Under the pieces are notes generated by a model. It was not told the DNA's origin. It saw only the letters and a list, made by a program, of their open reading frames with translations, and did no database searches. DNA of 64,000 nt from LMUY01 sp965199005. Lineage in GTDB: Bacteria; Pseudomonadota; Alphaproteobacteria; Acetobacterales; Acetobacteraceae. Numbering within the stretch: the stretch's first letter is position 1; every line of letters begins with the position of its first letter. The translations under genes were made by a program, and so were the position numbers. The DNA lies in the NCBI GenBank assembly GCA_965199005.1, contig CBDAQK010000001.1, positions 868,001 through 932,000 of the forward strand. Direction: 5' to 3'. Of the stretch, positions 20,101 through 31,600 are shown piece after piece.

Positions 20101-20332
20101 GACCTCGCTCGCCTTCGTCTGCGGCGTGTTCCCGCTGGCCATCGCATCCGGGGCGGGGGCTGCCAGCCGGATCGCGATCGGCACCGCCGTCGTAGGCGGC
20201 ATGCTGACGGCGACGTTGCTGGCGGTGTTCTTCGTGCCGGTGTTTTTCGTGGCCGTGCTGAAACTGTTCCGGGTGAAGCCGCGGCCGAAGCACGTCGCGC
20301 CCGACCAGGCCCTTGTCGAGGCGAAGGCGTAG
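17192..20332 (+). CDS. RND efflux permease, HAE1 family (AcrB/MexB type)
   Basis: The ATG at 17192 gives 1046 residues, the standard size, and the classic N-terminus MSAFFIDRPVFAWVIGL. An open frame continues upstream into the adaptor gene but is not used. The protein has 12 predicted membrane helices in two halves and two large periplasmic loops. TM4 carries the proton-relay acid pair in LLVDDAIVVVENVERVM, and the second half has LAVKNAILIVEFAKE with the conserved Lys. It exports hydrophobic or amphiphilic compounds using the proton gradient. It is translated between its adaptor and its outer-membrane partner. The substrate cannot be read from sequence. Confidence 0.96.
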   Translation: MSAFFIDRPVFAWVIGLILMLVGGVEIFQLPIAQYPTIAPPQIAVTVSYPGASAQTVADTVVRPIEQQMSGLDGLEYISSTGEASGAMEIDLTFKQGTDVNIAQVQVQNKLSLAEATLPSEVTQQGIRVTKATKNFMMVVGFISSDGSMNAQDIADYIASNIQDPLTRITGVGDFTLFGSEYAMRIWLDPGKLYKYAMTVGDVTSAIAVQNIQVSSGEVGGLPSAKGQRLDATIIGPTRYETKEEFENLLLKVNTAGSQVLLKDVAEIELGAQTYATSSEYNNEPAAGIALKLAPGANQLSTETAVRAELKTLQAFFPTGLQIVYPLDTEPFITLSIQEVVKTLVEAIVLVFVVMYIFLQNFRATLIPTIAVPIVLLGTFGVLATLGYTINTLTMLAMVLAVGLLVDDAIVVVENVERVMAEEHLSPRDATRKSMEQISGALVGIALVLSAVFLPMAFLSGSTGVIYRQFSITIVSAMVLSVLVALILTPALCATLLKPSHTAKRGPFLWFNRGFDGLNRGYIGGVGRMIGGSVWSMVVFVLIVGAMGYMFTRIPSGFLPDEDQALLFGQIALPAGSTAEQTAEVNRRVVDYLLKEEKANVVSAFSVVGFNFGGQGQNAGFLAISLKDWSQRPLSSQSGAAIAGRLMAHFAGSKDAMIFAFQPPAVMELGNASGFDMELVDRANLGHDKLLAARNQLLGMAAQDRRVAAVRPNGLEDAPQYQLIVDRNKANALGVSNADINTLIEGALGSTYVNQFMREGRVKQVYVQGEASARMLPDDLGKWYLRNTGGALVSFSTIASGKWLVGPQKVEGYNGETSFEIQGSPAPGGSTGTAMAAMAEMAGKLPQGVGYEWTGLSYEQQQAGSQTTALYSISAIVILFCLAALYESWPIPFAVVLVAPLGVLGAVLATWARGLDNDVYFQVGLLTTVGLAVKNAILIVEFAKEFFDEGASLRDAAIDAARERLRPILMTSLAFVCGVFPLAIASGAGAASRIAIGTAVVGGMLTATLLAVFFVPVFFVAVLKLFRVKPRPKHVAPDQALVEAKA

Positions 20333-20334
20333 TC

Positions 20335-21780
20335 ATGCGGCAGAGTCACTTGGCGTTCGCTTTGCTGGCCTGGTTGCCGGGCTGCACGCTCATTCCGGAT
20401 TATCTGCGGCCAGATTTGCCGGTGGCGCAAACCTATCCCACGGGCCAGGCCTTCACCGGCGCCGGGTCGGTTCCGAACAACGCCCCGGGCGTGGCTGCCG
20501 CCAATATCGGCTGGCGTGATTTCTTTATCGACCCGGTCATGCAGGATTTGATCGCCCTGTCCTTGCAGAACAACCGCGATCTGCGTGTTGCCGCGCTCAA
20601 CGTGGCGGCGGCCGAGGCGCAGTACCGGATCCAGCATGCAGCCCTGTTCCCAACCATCGATGCCGTTGGCTCCGGCGAATTCGAGCGTGCGCCGCCGGCA
20701 GAAACCGGGTCGCCCGAGTCGCTGCATCTCAACGTCTACAGCCTGGGACTGAGTGCCGTGTCCTACGAGCTGGACCTGTTCGGCCGGATACGCAGCCTCA
20801 GCCGGCAGGCGCAGGAGCAGTATCTCAGCTCTGCCGACACGCAGTTGAGTACGCAGATCAGCCTGGTGGCGCAGGTCGCGTCGTATTATCTGGCGTGGTT
20901 GGCGGATCGCGATGCCATTCGCGTCTCGCAGGACACGGCGCAGGCGCAGCAACGGTCCTACGATTTGCAGAGGCTCATCCTGTTGCGAGGCAACGGCACG
21001 GCGTTGGACGTGGCGCAGGCGGAATCCACCTTGCGGACCGCCCAGGCGAGTTTGGAGCAATACACGCGCCAGGCTGCGCAGGATTTGGACGAGGTCGTGC
21101 TGCTCTTGGGTGCCCCGCTGCCAGCCGAGTTGCAGGCGCGGATGATGGTTCAAACCGGGCTTGGCGATAAATCGGTGTTCCCAGTGTTGCCCGCAGGCCT
21201 GCCGTCCGAATTGCTGGCGCGGCGGCCGGACATCCGGGCGGCCGAGCACACATTGCTGGCGGCGAACGCCAATATCGGCGCGGCGCGGGCGGCCTTCTTC
21301 CCCTCCGTCACGCTGACCGGCAGCGGCGGCACGGCTGGCGGGGGGCTGGCGAAACTGTTTGGCGCGGGGACGGCGTCCTGGCTGTTTCAGCCACAGATCA
21401 GTGTGCCGATCTTCGATGCCGGATCGAACTTCGCCAATCTGGACTACGCCAAGCTGCAGAAACGGATCGAGATCGCGAACTATGAGAAGGCGATCCAATC
21501 AGCGTTTCACGACGTGTCTGACGCATTGGCTGCCCGCGTGACCTACACGCGGCAGGTCGATGCAGAGAGCAAGCTGGTGGATGCTGACACCCGATACTTC
21601 AACATCTCCCAAATGCGCTCGAATTCCGGGGTGGATACCTACCTCAACGTCCTCGTGGCGCAGAACTCCCTGTTCGGAGCCCAGCTCAACCTGGTGAGCC
21701 TTCGGTTGGCGGAGCAGCAGAACCTGGTGACCCTGTATAAGGCTCTCGGTGGCGGATGGACCGAGCGGGTCAAGTCCTAA
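20335..21780 (+). CDS. Outer-membrane efflux factor (OprM/NodT family lipoprotein)
   Basis: The ATG lies two bases after the permease stop; the protein is 481 residues. It has a short lipoprotein signal (lipobox LPGC, Cys17) and the family's DYxRP motif soon after (DYLRPDLPV). It then shows two internally similar helical-barrel halves typical of TolC-like trimers, including ELDLFGRIR and the second-half RRPDIRAAEHTLLAANANIGAARAAF region. It forms the trimeric outer-membrane channel of the pump. It is the last gene of the operon; after it, bases 21781-21833 show no feature before insertion-sequence debris begins. Confidence 0.95.
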   Translation: MRQSHLAFALLAWLPGCTLIPDYLRPDLPVAQTYPTGQAFTGAGSVPNNAPGVAAANIGWRDFFIDPVMQDLIALSLQNNRDLRVAALNVAAAEAQYRIQHAALFPTIDAVGSGEFERAPPAETGSPESLHLNVYSLGLSAVSYELDLFGRIRSLSRQAQEQYLSSADTQLSTQISLVAQVASYYLAWLADRDAIRVSQDTAQAQQRSYDLQRLILLRGNGTALDVAQAESTLRTAQASLEQYTRQAAQDLDEVVLLLGAPLPAELQARMMVQTGLGDKSVFPVLPAGLPSELLARRPDIRAAEHTLLAANANIGAARAAFFPSVTLTGSGGTAGGGLAKLFGAGTASWLFQPQISVPIFDAGSNFANLDYAKLQKRIEIANYEKAIQSAFHDVSDALAARVTYTRQVDAESKLVDADTRYFNISQMRSNSGVDTYLNVLVAQNSLFGAQLNLVSLRLAEQQNLVTLYKALGGGWTERVKS

Positions 21781-21833
21781 GTGCTCTCAGACGGGCATTG
21801 TCACGTTAACTGGTGGGGCTCAGGTATAGCCTG

Positions 21834-22013
21834 AACGAGGTTTACGGGAGCGATCATCCGACGCTTTGGGCACAGGTCTCCTGTGTCCACGTCTTGAAGG
21901 CTGTTGCAAGCGCAGCACGATAACGGCTGTCTGTGATCAGATGGCGCCTTGGAGGGAAGTGCCCAGAGATGAAGGCGTGAGCGGATAGGAAACGCTGTGC
22001 CTGGCCCGTCGAT
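21834..22013 (-). mobile_element. IS6-family fragment, 3' end only (left copy)
   Basis: These 180 bases match 40724-40903 base for base at a fixed offset of 18890, with roughly ten differences, in the same orientation. On the minus strand they encode the end of an IS6-type transposase (RFLSAHAFISGHF and PRRHLI region in the other copy). The match stops sharply at 22013, where IS3-type sequence begins. It is a nonfunctional fragment. It forms the left half of a direct repeat bracketing the giant adhesin gene. Confidence 0.8.
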
Positions 22014-22359
22014 CAGAACGCAGGCCTGGTTCACGCTCATGAACTCGAAAAGCCCGACGGCACCGCCCCGGTCTCCCGTGCAAACCAGGCCGCGCGTTTG
22101 ACAGGATATCGCGCTCCAGCCGGATCTGCTTGTTCTCACGCCGCAGACCCGTAAGTTCGTCCCGTTCAGAGGCCGCCAACCCAGCGACCACCACCTCCCG
22201 TCGGCCCTCTTGCTTGTCGGCCGCAGCAGCACGGGCACCGATCGATTACGCAGTGGGCTCAAACTCCCGAGCGAGATCCTCGCGAGATCGTTCCGAACGA
22301 AGCAGGTCGACCATCTGGCGGCGAAACTCAGGCGAATACGGCAGACGCGTCTTGGGCAT
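22014..22359 (-). pseudogene. IS3-family orfA remnant
   Basis: Reading leftwards from ATG 22359, the frame gives MPKTRLPYSPEFRRQMVDLL then SERSREDLAREFEPTA and hits TAA at 22248-22246. This is the helix-turn-helix start of an IS3 OrfA. After a stop and frame changes, the leucine-zipper part follows (SERDELTGLRRENKQIRLER, then DILSNA), then FEFMSVNQA, which belongs near the OrfA/OrfB junction. The rest of OrfB is gone, cut off at the IS6 fragment. Bases 22360-22588 probably hold the IS3 end and the leader of the next gene; no clear terminal repeat is visible. Confidence 0.75.
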
Positions 22360-22603
22360 CAGTAATACCTCTGGCGAAAGCTTCAGGGTTTCCACGAAAT
22401 CGGGTCAATCTCAGTCCCACCCTTTCCTGCGCGCTGTCGGGCAACCGACATGCTGTTGCTGATCTCGGGAAAGCCCCATAGGCGCCGTATCGCAGCAATC
22501 AATTCTTCCGCATCACCGATTCTTGATCAACGCGCTAGCGGTCGTCCGTCCGCTCGCCTAAGCTGAGCCGCAGCGCCACGGCGATAAGGTGGATATTGTC
22601 GTT

Positions 22604-25600
22604 ATGACCCAAATAACGTTCCAAGTTTCGGACCAGGCAGATCTTGCTGCCGCAATCGCGGCGATCGATACGGCGGCGCAGGGCGGTGCGACCAATACAT
22701 ACTTGGTCCAGATCACGCACGGGGCCGACATCCGGCTCTCCGGCGACCTGCCGATCCTCGATGCGGGCAGTTCCACGGTCACCGTCGATGGCGGGGGCGG
22801 CACGCTCGATGGCGCAAGCACCTATCGCGGGCTGTTCGTGCAGTCGGGCAACGTCACGATCCAAAACCTCACCATCGCCAACGCCGCAGCCATCGGCGGC
22901 AACGGTGGTGACGGCACCTCCGGCGGCGGCGGCGGCGCCGGGCTGGGCGGAGGTGTGTTCGTCGGCGCCCAGGCGAATGTCACCTTGCAGGGTGTCGCCT
23001 TCCAAGACGACAGCGCAATCGGCGGCGATGGCGGCGGCGAGAACCCGAATTCCACCTCGCCCGGCGGTGGCGGCGGCCTGGGGGGCGCGGGTGGACTCGG
23101 CGGCAACGTCTCGGTTGTCGGGGCCGAAGGCGCCGGCGGGGGCGGCGGCCTTGGGATTGCGGCGGGCGCTGGCGCTGGCGGCGGTGGCAATGGCGACGCA
23201 ACCGGCCAAGCCGGGGGTGGGGCCGGCTCCGGAGAGCAGTTCGACTACGAGGATACCTACGTCTACGGGCTCTATAAAACCTACGGGTCCTATGTCGACA
23301 CACCGAATCCCGGTGGCGGTGGCGGCGGCGGCGGCGGTGCAGGCGTCGAACCCGTCAGCGGCGGCGGCGGCGGCGGCATTGGGGGCGGCGCCTCCACTGT
23401 CTTCGACAGCGGGCAGACGCAGGTGATCGACAAGACGGCACTGTTCGAAGAAATCGTCGATGACGTGTGGCAAGTCGCGCAGGTGGTGCTGCCCGCGTTC
23501 GGGCCGGAAGCCGAGTTGGCCGTCGCAGCGATCCAGCTCGGCATCGACGTGGTCGACGTGGCGGAGGGGGACGGCTCGCCGCTGGACGACGCCATCACGC
23601 TTGCCAGCGGCGTGGCCGCGGTCAGGACGGCCGCAAATGCGGTCAAGGCCGCCCACGAGGTGCTGACAGCCAGCCAAATCCTCAAAGCCGCCCTGAAGGC
23701 CGGGGCCAAGGCGGTACTGAAGGACGAGGCGAAGTCTCTCAACCAAGAATACCTCAGCTCGTACGAAGCCGAGCAAGTACAGAATCTCAAGAGCACCTTG
23801 GGGTTGCCGCCGTCTGCGCCGGCAACACCGCTCCCCGGACAGTTCTACTACGTCAATGTGATCAACTCCACCAACGCGGTGGTGGGGCAGCCGGGGGCCG
23901 GGGGCACGGGCGGCTTCGGCGGCGGTGGCGGCGGGGGTGGCGGCGTGGGCGGCGCCGGCGGCTTCGGCGGCGGCGGCGGTGGCGGCGGTCCGGCCACGGT
24001 GTTCGATGACTTCGTCGGCGGTGCGGGCGGTTTCGGCGGCGGCGGCGGCGGCGGCGGCGAGAATGCACCGGCCGGTGCCGGCGGCTTCGGCGCCGGCGAC
24101 GGCACGTACGGCTACATCGAGGCGGCGAACGGCACGACCGACCCCGTCCCCGGGTTCGGGGGCGGCGGCCTAGGCGCGGGCGGCGCGGTGTTCCTGCAAC
24201 AGGGCGGCCAGCTGACGCTCGGCAGCGGCGTGACGTTCAGCGGCGACGAGGTCGAGGGCGGCAACGGCGTCAACCCTGGCGACGCTGTCGGCGCCGACAT
24301 CTTCGCACAGGGTGCCGAGACGGTCGCCTTCGCGCCCGGCGCCGGCCAGACGACCAGCTTGTCCGACCTGACCGATCAGAACGGCACCGAAGCCGGGTAT
24401 GGCGCCGACCAGGTGAGCGTCAGCATCAACGGCGCCGGCACGGTCGATTACGAAGGCCTGAGCACCTACACCGGCGCCACGGCGATCGCGCCGAGCGGCA
24501 GCGGCACGCTCGAGGTCACGCCGGGATCGTTGATCGGCACCGCAACCACGCTGGATGCCTATAACGGCGGCACGCTCAAGATCGACACCGGCGCCGTGGT
24601 CGAGGCCAACATCGATTTCTCGGCGCTCCGTGCCGGGCAATCGTTCAATCTCTCGATCGATCCCAACGGGCTGTTCAGCGGTGCGCTGGTGAACCTGCCC
24701 AGCAGCATCGACATGCCGGATGTCGTGCGCAACCGCGATGACCTCGCGGCGACCGTCAATGGCGCCCCCGTGGTCCTGTCGTTCCAGAGCGACGGGCATG
24801 GCGGGACGACGCTCGGGCCGACGGTCGATCCATCCAGCAACCGTTACACCATCCTCAATGCCGCCGATGTCGGCGACATCGCCGCGGGTTTCCTGACACA
24901 ATCCGCCCAGCAGAGCCGCGCCCAGGCCGGAGATCCGTCCGCGGTCACCTTCACCGTCGATCCGCTCTCCACCGAGGATCCGACGGACGCCGAGGGGGGC
25001 GCCATCAGTCTGCCGGCCCTGCTCGATGACAGTCCCTACACCTTCGTGGCAGGGGCCGGCGGGGCGCTGCTGGGCGCGTCAGCGCTTGTGCTGGCGCCTG
25101 ATCCCGTCACCTTCGCCACACAGCAGGCCGGCGACACGCTCACCGTCGAGTCGGCCATCATCGACGGCGAGGGCGTGGCGCTCGAAGGCGTGCTCTCGCC
25201 CACGAGCCCGATCATGCAAGCGAACGCAAGGGCAAGCGCCAATGCCGCGAATGCGGCGCCGGACGGCGCGCCGGTCGAGGTGCTGCTGAGCGGCTCGGAA
25301 GAGGTCACGGCCTATCTGGACCACACGGCCGCCAATACGTGGCAGGTCAGCCTCTACGACTCTGCCGATGCCGGTGCCGCGACCAGCGGCTTCCCCTACA
25401 CGTCCGGCCCCCTCGCCACGGGGAGCATCTCCTTCGTCAACGGCGTCGACACCGGCGCCACCATCCTCGGCTTCCAGACCGCCGACGGAGCGCAGCACTT
25501 CGTCAACCTCGCCGGGCTGACGGAGGGGACGCCGCTCGAGGTCGCCCTCAACGGGGAGCTCGACACCTATGCACCCGTCATCACCGGCAGCACCGCCGGC

Positions 25601-28600
25601 GCCAATCTCGCGGGCTCGGCCTACACGAACGAGGTCTCGTTCACGGCGCCCGGCACATCCGAAACGCTCAATGCCTATTTCAGCAAACTCGCCAGCGGTA
25701 TCTGGGAGCTTTCGGTCTATGACGCGAGCACGGCTGCACCGGGCGGCGGCTTCCCGTATAGTGGCGGCCCGCTGCTCGTCCAGACGCTCAGCTTCGACGG
25801 CAGCGGCGTCCTCGAACCCGCCGATACGCAACCCACGCTCGCGTTGGAGAACGGGCAGACACTGACGCTCGACCTAGGCCTGACCGAGAACAGCCCGCCA
25901 TCGTTGCTGTCCGCCGGCAATATGGACGTGCCGCACGACGCGGTCGCCTCCGTTACGGGTGTGCTGGCGATGGCCGACGCCACTGCGCAAGTCACCATCC
26001 CGATGACCGTGTATGATGCCACGGGCGCGGTCGCCGGGGCGGTGGACGCGACGCTGACGTTGACCAACCTCGGCTACCAGACCTTCACGAGCTACGCCAA
26101 TTCAGCGAGAGGCGAGCAGGTCACGGGCCTCGATGTCTGGGAGGTGACCGGGATCTCGTCTCAGGCGTCGGCCGGCGCTGTGTCGCAAGTCCTGTTGCAG
26201 GACGAGAATGGCTTGCAAGGTGTCTGCCTCGTTTTCAACGCGAACGGGACGCTGCTCGATTACTCCAACGTGTCGGAGGTCGACCAGTACCACCAGCTCC
26301 AGGTTTTGAATGGGGGTGGGCAGTCATCACCGCCGACGATAACGGGAACGGTCGGCTACAACGACTATTTCTTTGCCAGCATCGATTTCTCGGGCGTGAC
26401 GCTGGTCCAGACCACCGACCTGGTGGCCGGCCAAGACGACCAGTTCATCGCGCTCAACGGAACCGCGAGCACGGTCGCGGCGGTCGATGCCGCGCCCCCC
26501 TCCGCCACGCCCATCACCGTGGCGGGGCCGGGCACCGTCGTCCTCGATGGCTCGAGTGGCTTCACCGACGGCATCCTGCTGCAGTCGGGCACGCTCGAAC
26601 TGGGCGCCGCCGCAAACAGCGCCGGCAGCGGCCCGGTCACCTTCGATGCGCAGCCCGGCACGGCGGCTCCCGCGCTGGTGATCGATGCACCGGGCGGCAT
26701 CGCCAACCCGGTCGCAGGCCTCGAACCAGGTGACACCATCACCCTGTCCGCCCTCACCCTCGGCACGCAGCAGAACGTGGTATCGGACGCGACCGGGACG
26801 GTGGTCGTCCAGGGTGCGACGGCGCCCGCCGCGACGCTGAGCGTCGCCCCCGATACGCTGTTCACCCTGTCCACCGCCCCGGATGGCGGGATCCTGATGA
26901 CGGTGGTCCAAAACCAATTCGCCGTCGCCAACGAGGCCGGGTTCGACGCCGCGACCTCGGTACCGATCATCGGCGACCCCGATGTCGTCGTCGTCGCGAC
27001 CCTTGCGGCGGGACAGGTGATCACGCTGGAGGGCCCAGCGCAGATCGACCTTGCGGCGAGCGGCCGCTTCGACCTGTTGGGCTCCGGCAGCACGCTGGAC
27101 GCGGCGGGCCCGTCCGGCCTGGTCGTGGATGGCGGCACGCTCGACGTGAAGGGCCCGGACATAAGCGGCGCCGTCACGTTGCAGAACGCCACCTTGCTCG
27201 CCGATGCGGCCGCCGTGACGGCTAGCATCGGCGCGACGATCGCGGGCGACGGGCTGCTCGACCTCAGCGACGGGACGGTCGTGCTCACCGCCGACAGCGC
27301 GCAACACACCGGCGGCACGCGGGTCGAGGCGGGCGCCACGCTGCAACTGCAACCCGGCGCCTCCGCCGGTGCCGGGGCGATCACGCTGGCCGGCGCCGGA
27401 GCGAGCGTGGACGTCCTGGCCGGGGCGGACGCCGACTTCACCCTGGCGGGGCCGAATGGCGCGACGCTGGGCGTGTTCGACGGGGTGGTTGCGCAGGAGA
27501 CGCGATTCACCCTCGGCTCCGATCGCAGCCTCGAGGTCAGCGGCAGCATCGGCGGCGCGACCACGATTGACAGCGCCGTGACCGTCGCCGGGACGATTGC
27601 CGGGCAGACCACCGTGGATGGCACGCTGACGCTTACGAGCGGCACCCTCAACGGGTCGGTCACGCTTCAAACGGGTGCCGAACTGGCGCTTCGGGCTGCA
27701 TCCGCCGGGAGTGTCACGGTCGGTGCCGTTGTCTCCGGCAACGGCAGCCTCGTCGTGTCGTCCGGCTCCGCGGTGGTGACGGCGAGCAACCTGTATTCCG
27801 GCGGCACGACCGTGACCGGCGACGTGCTTGAGGTCGCCGCCGGCGCATCGCTCGGCCTCGGCGCGGTTACCGTTGCGGGGCCAGGTGCAACGCTGGACTT
27901 GGACGGGACGGGCGCGGCTACGTCCGGCGTCACGATCGGGGCGTCCGGCACGCTTATGCTGTCTGCCGCGGTGAACGCCGATCCGCCCACGGTCACCTTC
28001 GCCGGCACGGGCGCGGTGCTGCGCGAGGCGCCCGCAACGGGGACGGTCGACACGCTGACCGGGTTCGCACCCGGCGATAAGATCGACGTGCAGGGTGTCC
28101 CAAGCAATTCGGCCAGCACCGTGGCGCTTTCGCTCGCATCCACGCTCGCGCTGCCGGGCAACACCGGCACGCTGTCCTTCGCCGGACTGAGCCCTGGGTC
28201 GGCGTTCGACCTGGCACCAGATGGCCAGGGCGGCACGCTGATCACAGTTCCGCTGCCGCAGCGTCCGGTGACCGTCGTCGCCACCGAGGCGCAGCTCGAC
28301 GCCGCGCTGCTGTCGGCCGATGCGGCGGACGCGAACAGCGAAATCCGGTTCGCCCCGGGCAGCACAATCACCCTCAGCCACGCCCTCCCCGCAATCAGCC
28401 TGCAGCCCGGCGCGGCACTGTTCATCGACGGCGAGAACAGCGTCATCGACGGGGCGGGCCAGTGGCAGGGACTGTACGCCGCGAGCGGCACGGTGTCCGT
28501 GCAGGACCTGTCGATCCGCAACGCGATCGCGCTCGGCGGAAATGCCTGGACCGATTACCAGTCTTACGCGGAGGAAGCGGCCGGCGCCGGATTGGGCGGC

Positions 28601-31600
28601 GGCCTCTTCGTCGGGAGCACGGCGACGGTCACGCTCTCCGGCGTGACGTTCTCCGCCGATGGCGCGCGCGGCGGCAACGCGGTCCCCCTCGGCAGCGCAT
28701 CGACGACCGTGCCCGACGGCAACGGCGCGGGCCTGGGTGATGCCAACTCCGGCGGCGCCGGGTCGTTCGGCGACGGCGGGACACGTGGCGCCGGCCCAGG
28801 GTTCGGGGGCGGAAGCATCTCCAACCGGCCCGGCTTTGGCGGCGGAGGCTCGCCAGACCTCAACGAGTTCCAGGGTGGCGCCGGGCTTGGCGCCGGCGGC
28901 GGTTTGTTCGTTGCACAGGGCGGCGCGCTGACGCTGGACGGCGCGGACGGCGAGACCGGCGGGACTGTCGCGGCTGGCTCCGGCAGCATGAACATCTTCG
29001 GCGTTGCCGATGGCGCCTCGGCGCTTGGCGCCGGCCTGTTCGCGCAAGGCACGAGCACGGTCAACCTGGACCCGGCGGCAGGGCAGACGATCACGATCGC
29101 CGATGCCATCGCCGACCCGGGCGGCAACGGCGGCAGCGGCTCGCTGAGCCTCGCCATCGGTGGTCTCGGGATCGTCGAGCTCGACGGCCAGAACAGCTTC
29201 AGCGGTACCACCGCGGTCGCGTCCGGCGCGACCCTTCGCTATGGCGGCAATGGCGGCAACATTGGCAACGGTTCGCTCAAAGTCGCCGGGACGCTCGAAC
29301 TGGACGAATCCGGCGCGGCCAGCCTGAGCGGCGCCATCACCGGCAGCGGCAACATCATCGCCCGCGGCGCGGGCGACGTGACCCTCGACGGCCCCGTCGC
29401 CGTGACGTCCCTGCAAGTGCAGTCTGGCACGCTCGGCCTGGATGGCAACTACGCGGCCATCGGCAGCATCACCGACGATTCGGCGCTGATCCTCGCCGCA
29501 CCCACGCAGACCTTCGCGGGCGCCATCACCGGCATGGGCGGGCTGACCGTGGCGGGCAGCTTCGTGCAGACCCTGTCGGGCACGATCTCGCTCGCCACCG
29601 TCGTGATCAGCGGCAATGGCGTTCTGACCGGCACGGACAGCATTGCAACGCTCGGCGTGAGCGGCCGCGCCACGCTGTCCGGGGCGGTCAGCATTGCGGG
29701 TGCCACGACCGTCTCGCAAGGCGCCGTCCTGACCGTGGCGGCGCCTGCCAATTTCGGCGGCGGCATAGACCTGGCCGGTGGCACGCTGGATATTGCGGCG
29801 TCCGGCCAGGTCGGCGCGGAGGTCACCCTTGCGCCCGGGACCGGCTCCACCGTGTCGGTGGCGCTCGGCGCCGTCGCGCCGCTGTTGTCCGGCTTCGCCG
29901 TCGGCGACACCATCGACCTGCAGGGCGTGGGCGCCGCCACGTCGGCGGTCACGCTCGACGCGAATGACGTCCTGCACGTCTCGACGGCCAGCGGCGCGTA
30001 TTCGGTCAGCCTCGATCCGGCCAGTCCGCTCTCGTCCGGCATCTTCTCCACGGCGGCGGACGGCGCCGGCGGCCTGGACATCCAGGAACAGCCGACGACC
30101 TACAGCGTCGCCAACTCGACCGAACTGGCCGCGGCGATCGCCGCGATCAGCCAGGGTGGCGCCGCTGCCCGGGCGAATACCGGCTACGAGATCGACCTCA
30201 CCCAGCCGGTCACTTTCGCCGGCACGATACCAACCGTGGCCCTGATGGCCGGGTCGACGCTCCTCATCAACGGCGAGGGCACCACGGTCTATGACCTGTA
30301 CCAGGGCCCACCGGTCACGGTGCAGACGGGTGCGGTCACGCTGGAAAACCTGGACTACGTCGACGAGCAGGGCTCGGGAGCGCTCGACATCGAGGCCGGC
30401 GCCAGCCTGACCCTGGGTGGCGACACCACGATCATGCAGGTGTCGGGCGCCGGAGCCGTGAACGCGACCGGCAGCAGCAATATCGTGCAGGACTTCGATC
30501 TCACGGGCCCGGTCAGTGTCGCCGGCGGCTCGCTCGATTTGGGCTACCAGGGTCTCGGCGGCACCCTGTCCGGCCCCGTCAGCATCGGGCCGGGCGGCGA
30601 GCTCTATTTCTACGGCGGCCCTTACCTCACCGGCAGCGACGGCATCACCTTCCTGCCGGGGACGGGTGAAACCCTGGCTGCCTACTCGGCCAACCGGCTG
30701 CCCAGCCAGACGATTTACGGCTTCGCACCGGGCGATCAGATCATCCCCTACGCCAGCGCTCCGCAAGTGCCCGTCACCGCAGCGCTCGGCAGCGGCGACA
30801 CGGTCGTGGTGACGGCGAGCCGCTTGGCGCCGGTGACGCTGCAGCTCGACCCCGCGCAGGACCTGACCGACTTCGTCGTGCTCGGCCGGAACGACGCGGT
30901 GTCTCTGGACCAAAGCAGCTTCGGCATCAGCACGGCCGCCGGCTTGTCGGCAGCCATCTCCGAGATCGACAGCTATGGCCTGCAGGGCGTGTCCTACACG
31001 GTCACCCTGCTGGGCGACCTAACTGGGGCGCAGGCGCTCACGGCCAACCTGCCGCAGGCCGTCCTCTCGGCCGGCGACAGGCTGACCATCGACGGCGAGG
31101 GCCACACGATCGATGCCGGCGGCCACGACGCACTCAGCCTCGACTCCGGCGCGTTCACGGTCGAGGACCTCTCCATCGTCAACGCCGGTACGGCGAGCCA
31201 GGCCGGCGCCGCAGTATCGGCGACAGGACCCTCCACCTCGGTATCTCTGGAAGACGTGACCCTGTCGGGTGCCGGGAGCAGCGTGCTCGGCATCGCGACC
31301 GGTGTGGCGCAGTCCGTCGTCTTCGCCCCGTCCGCCGGGCAGGTGTCGACCGTCGCAGGTGCGATTTCCGAAGCTGGCCCCACTCCGCTCGAACTCGACG
31401 GACCCGGCACCCTGGAAGTCACGGGCGCCACCGCCGCGGGCGTGAGCGCGCAGGGCGCGGATTACCTTATTCGGGCCGGAACGCTGGACTTCGCCGTGTC
31501 GCAGCCGGTGACGGGACGGCCCGCGGTCATCAGCTTCGGCGGGAATGGCACGGTGCGGGAGGATGCTGGCGCGCTGGACGCCCTCGTCCTCGGCTTGCAG

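Noticed and set aside
19747..20334. In-frame open stretch extending the outer-membrane factor upstream into the RND gene
   Set aside because: The lipoprotein signal starts at ATG 20335, two bases after the permease stop; the extension is an Arg-rich shadow of the permease.
22880..24220. CRISPR-like or tandem DNA repeat array
   Set aside because: The periodicity is Gly codons within a coding frame; there are no equal-length direct repeats with unique spacers.
26327..30913. Open minus-strand frame of about 1500 codons inside the giant gene (also 33773-36895, about 1040 codons)
   Set aside because: Antisense frames stay open in very GC-rich repetitive coding DNA. The translations are low-complexity Arg/Gly/Ala/Asp strings with no domain and no ribosome site, while the plus strand has clear modules.
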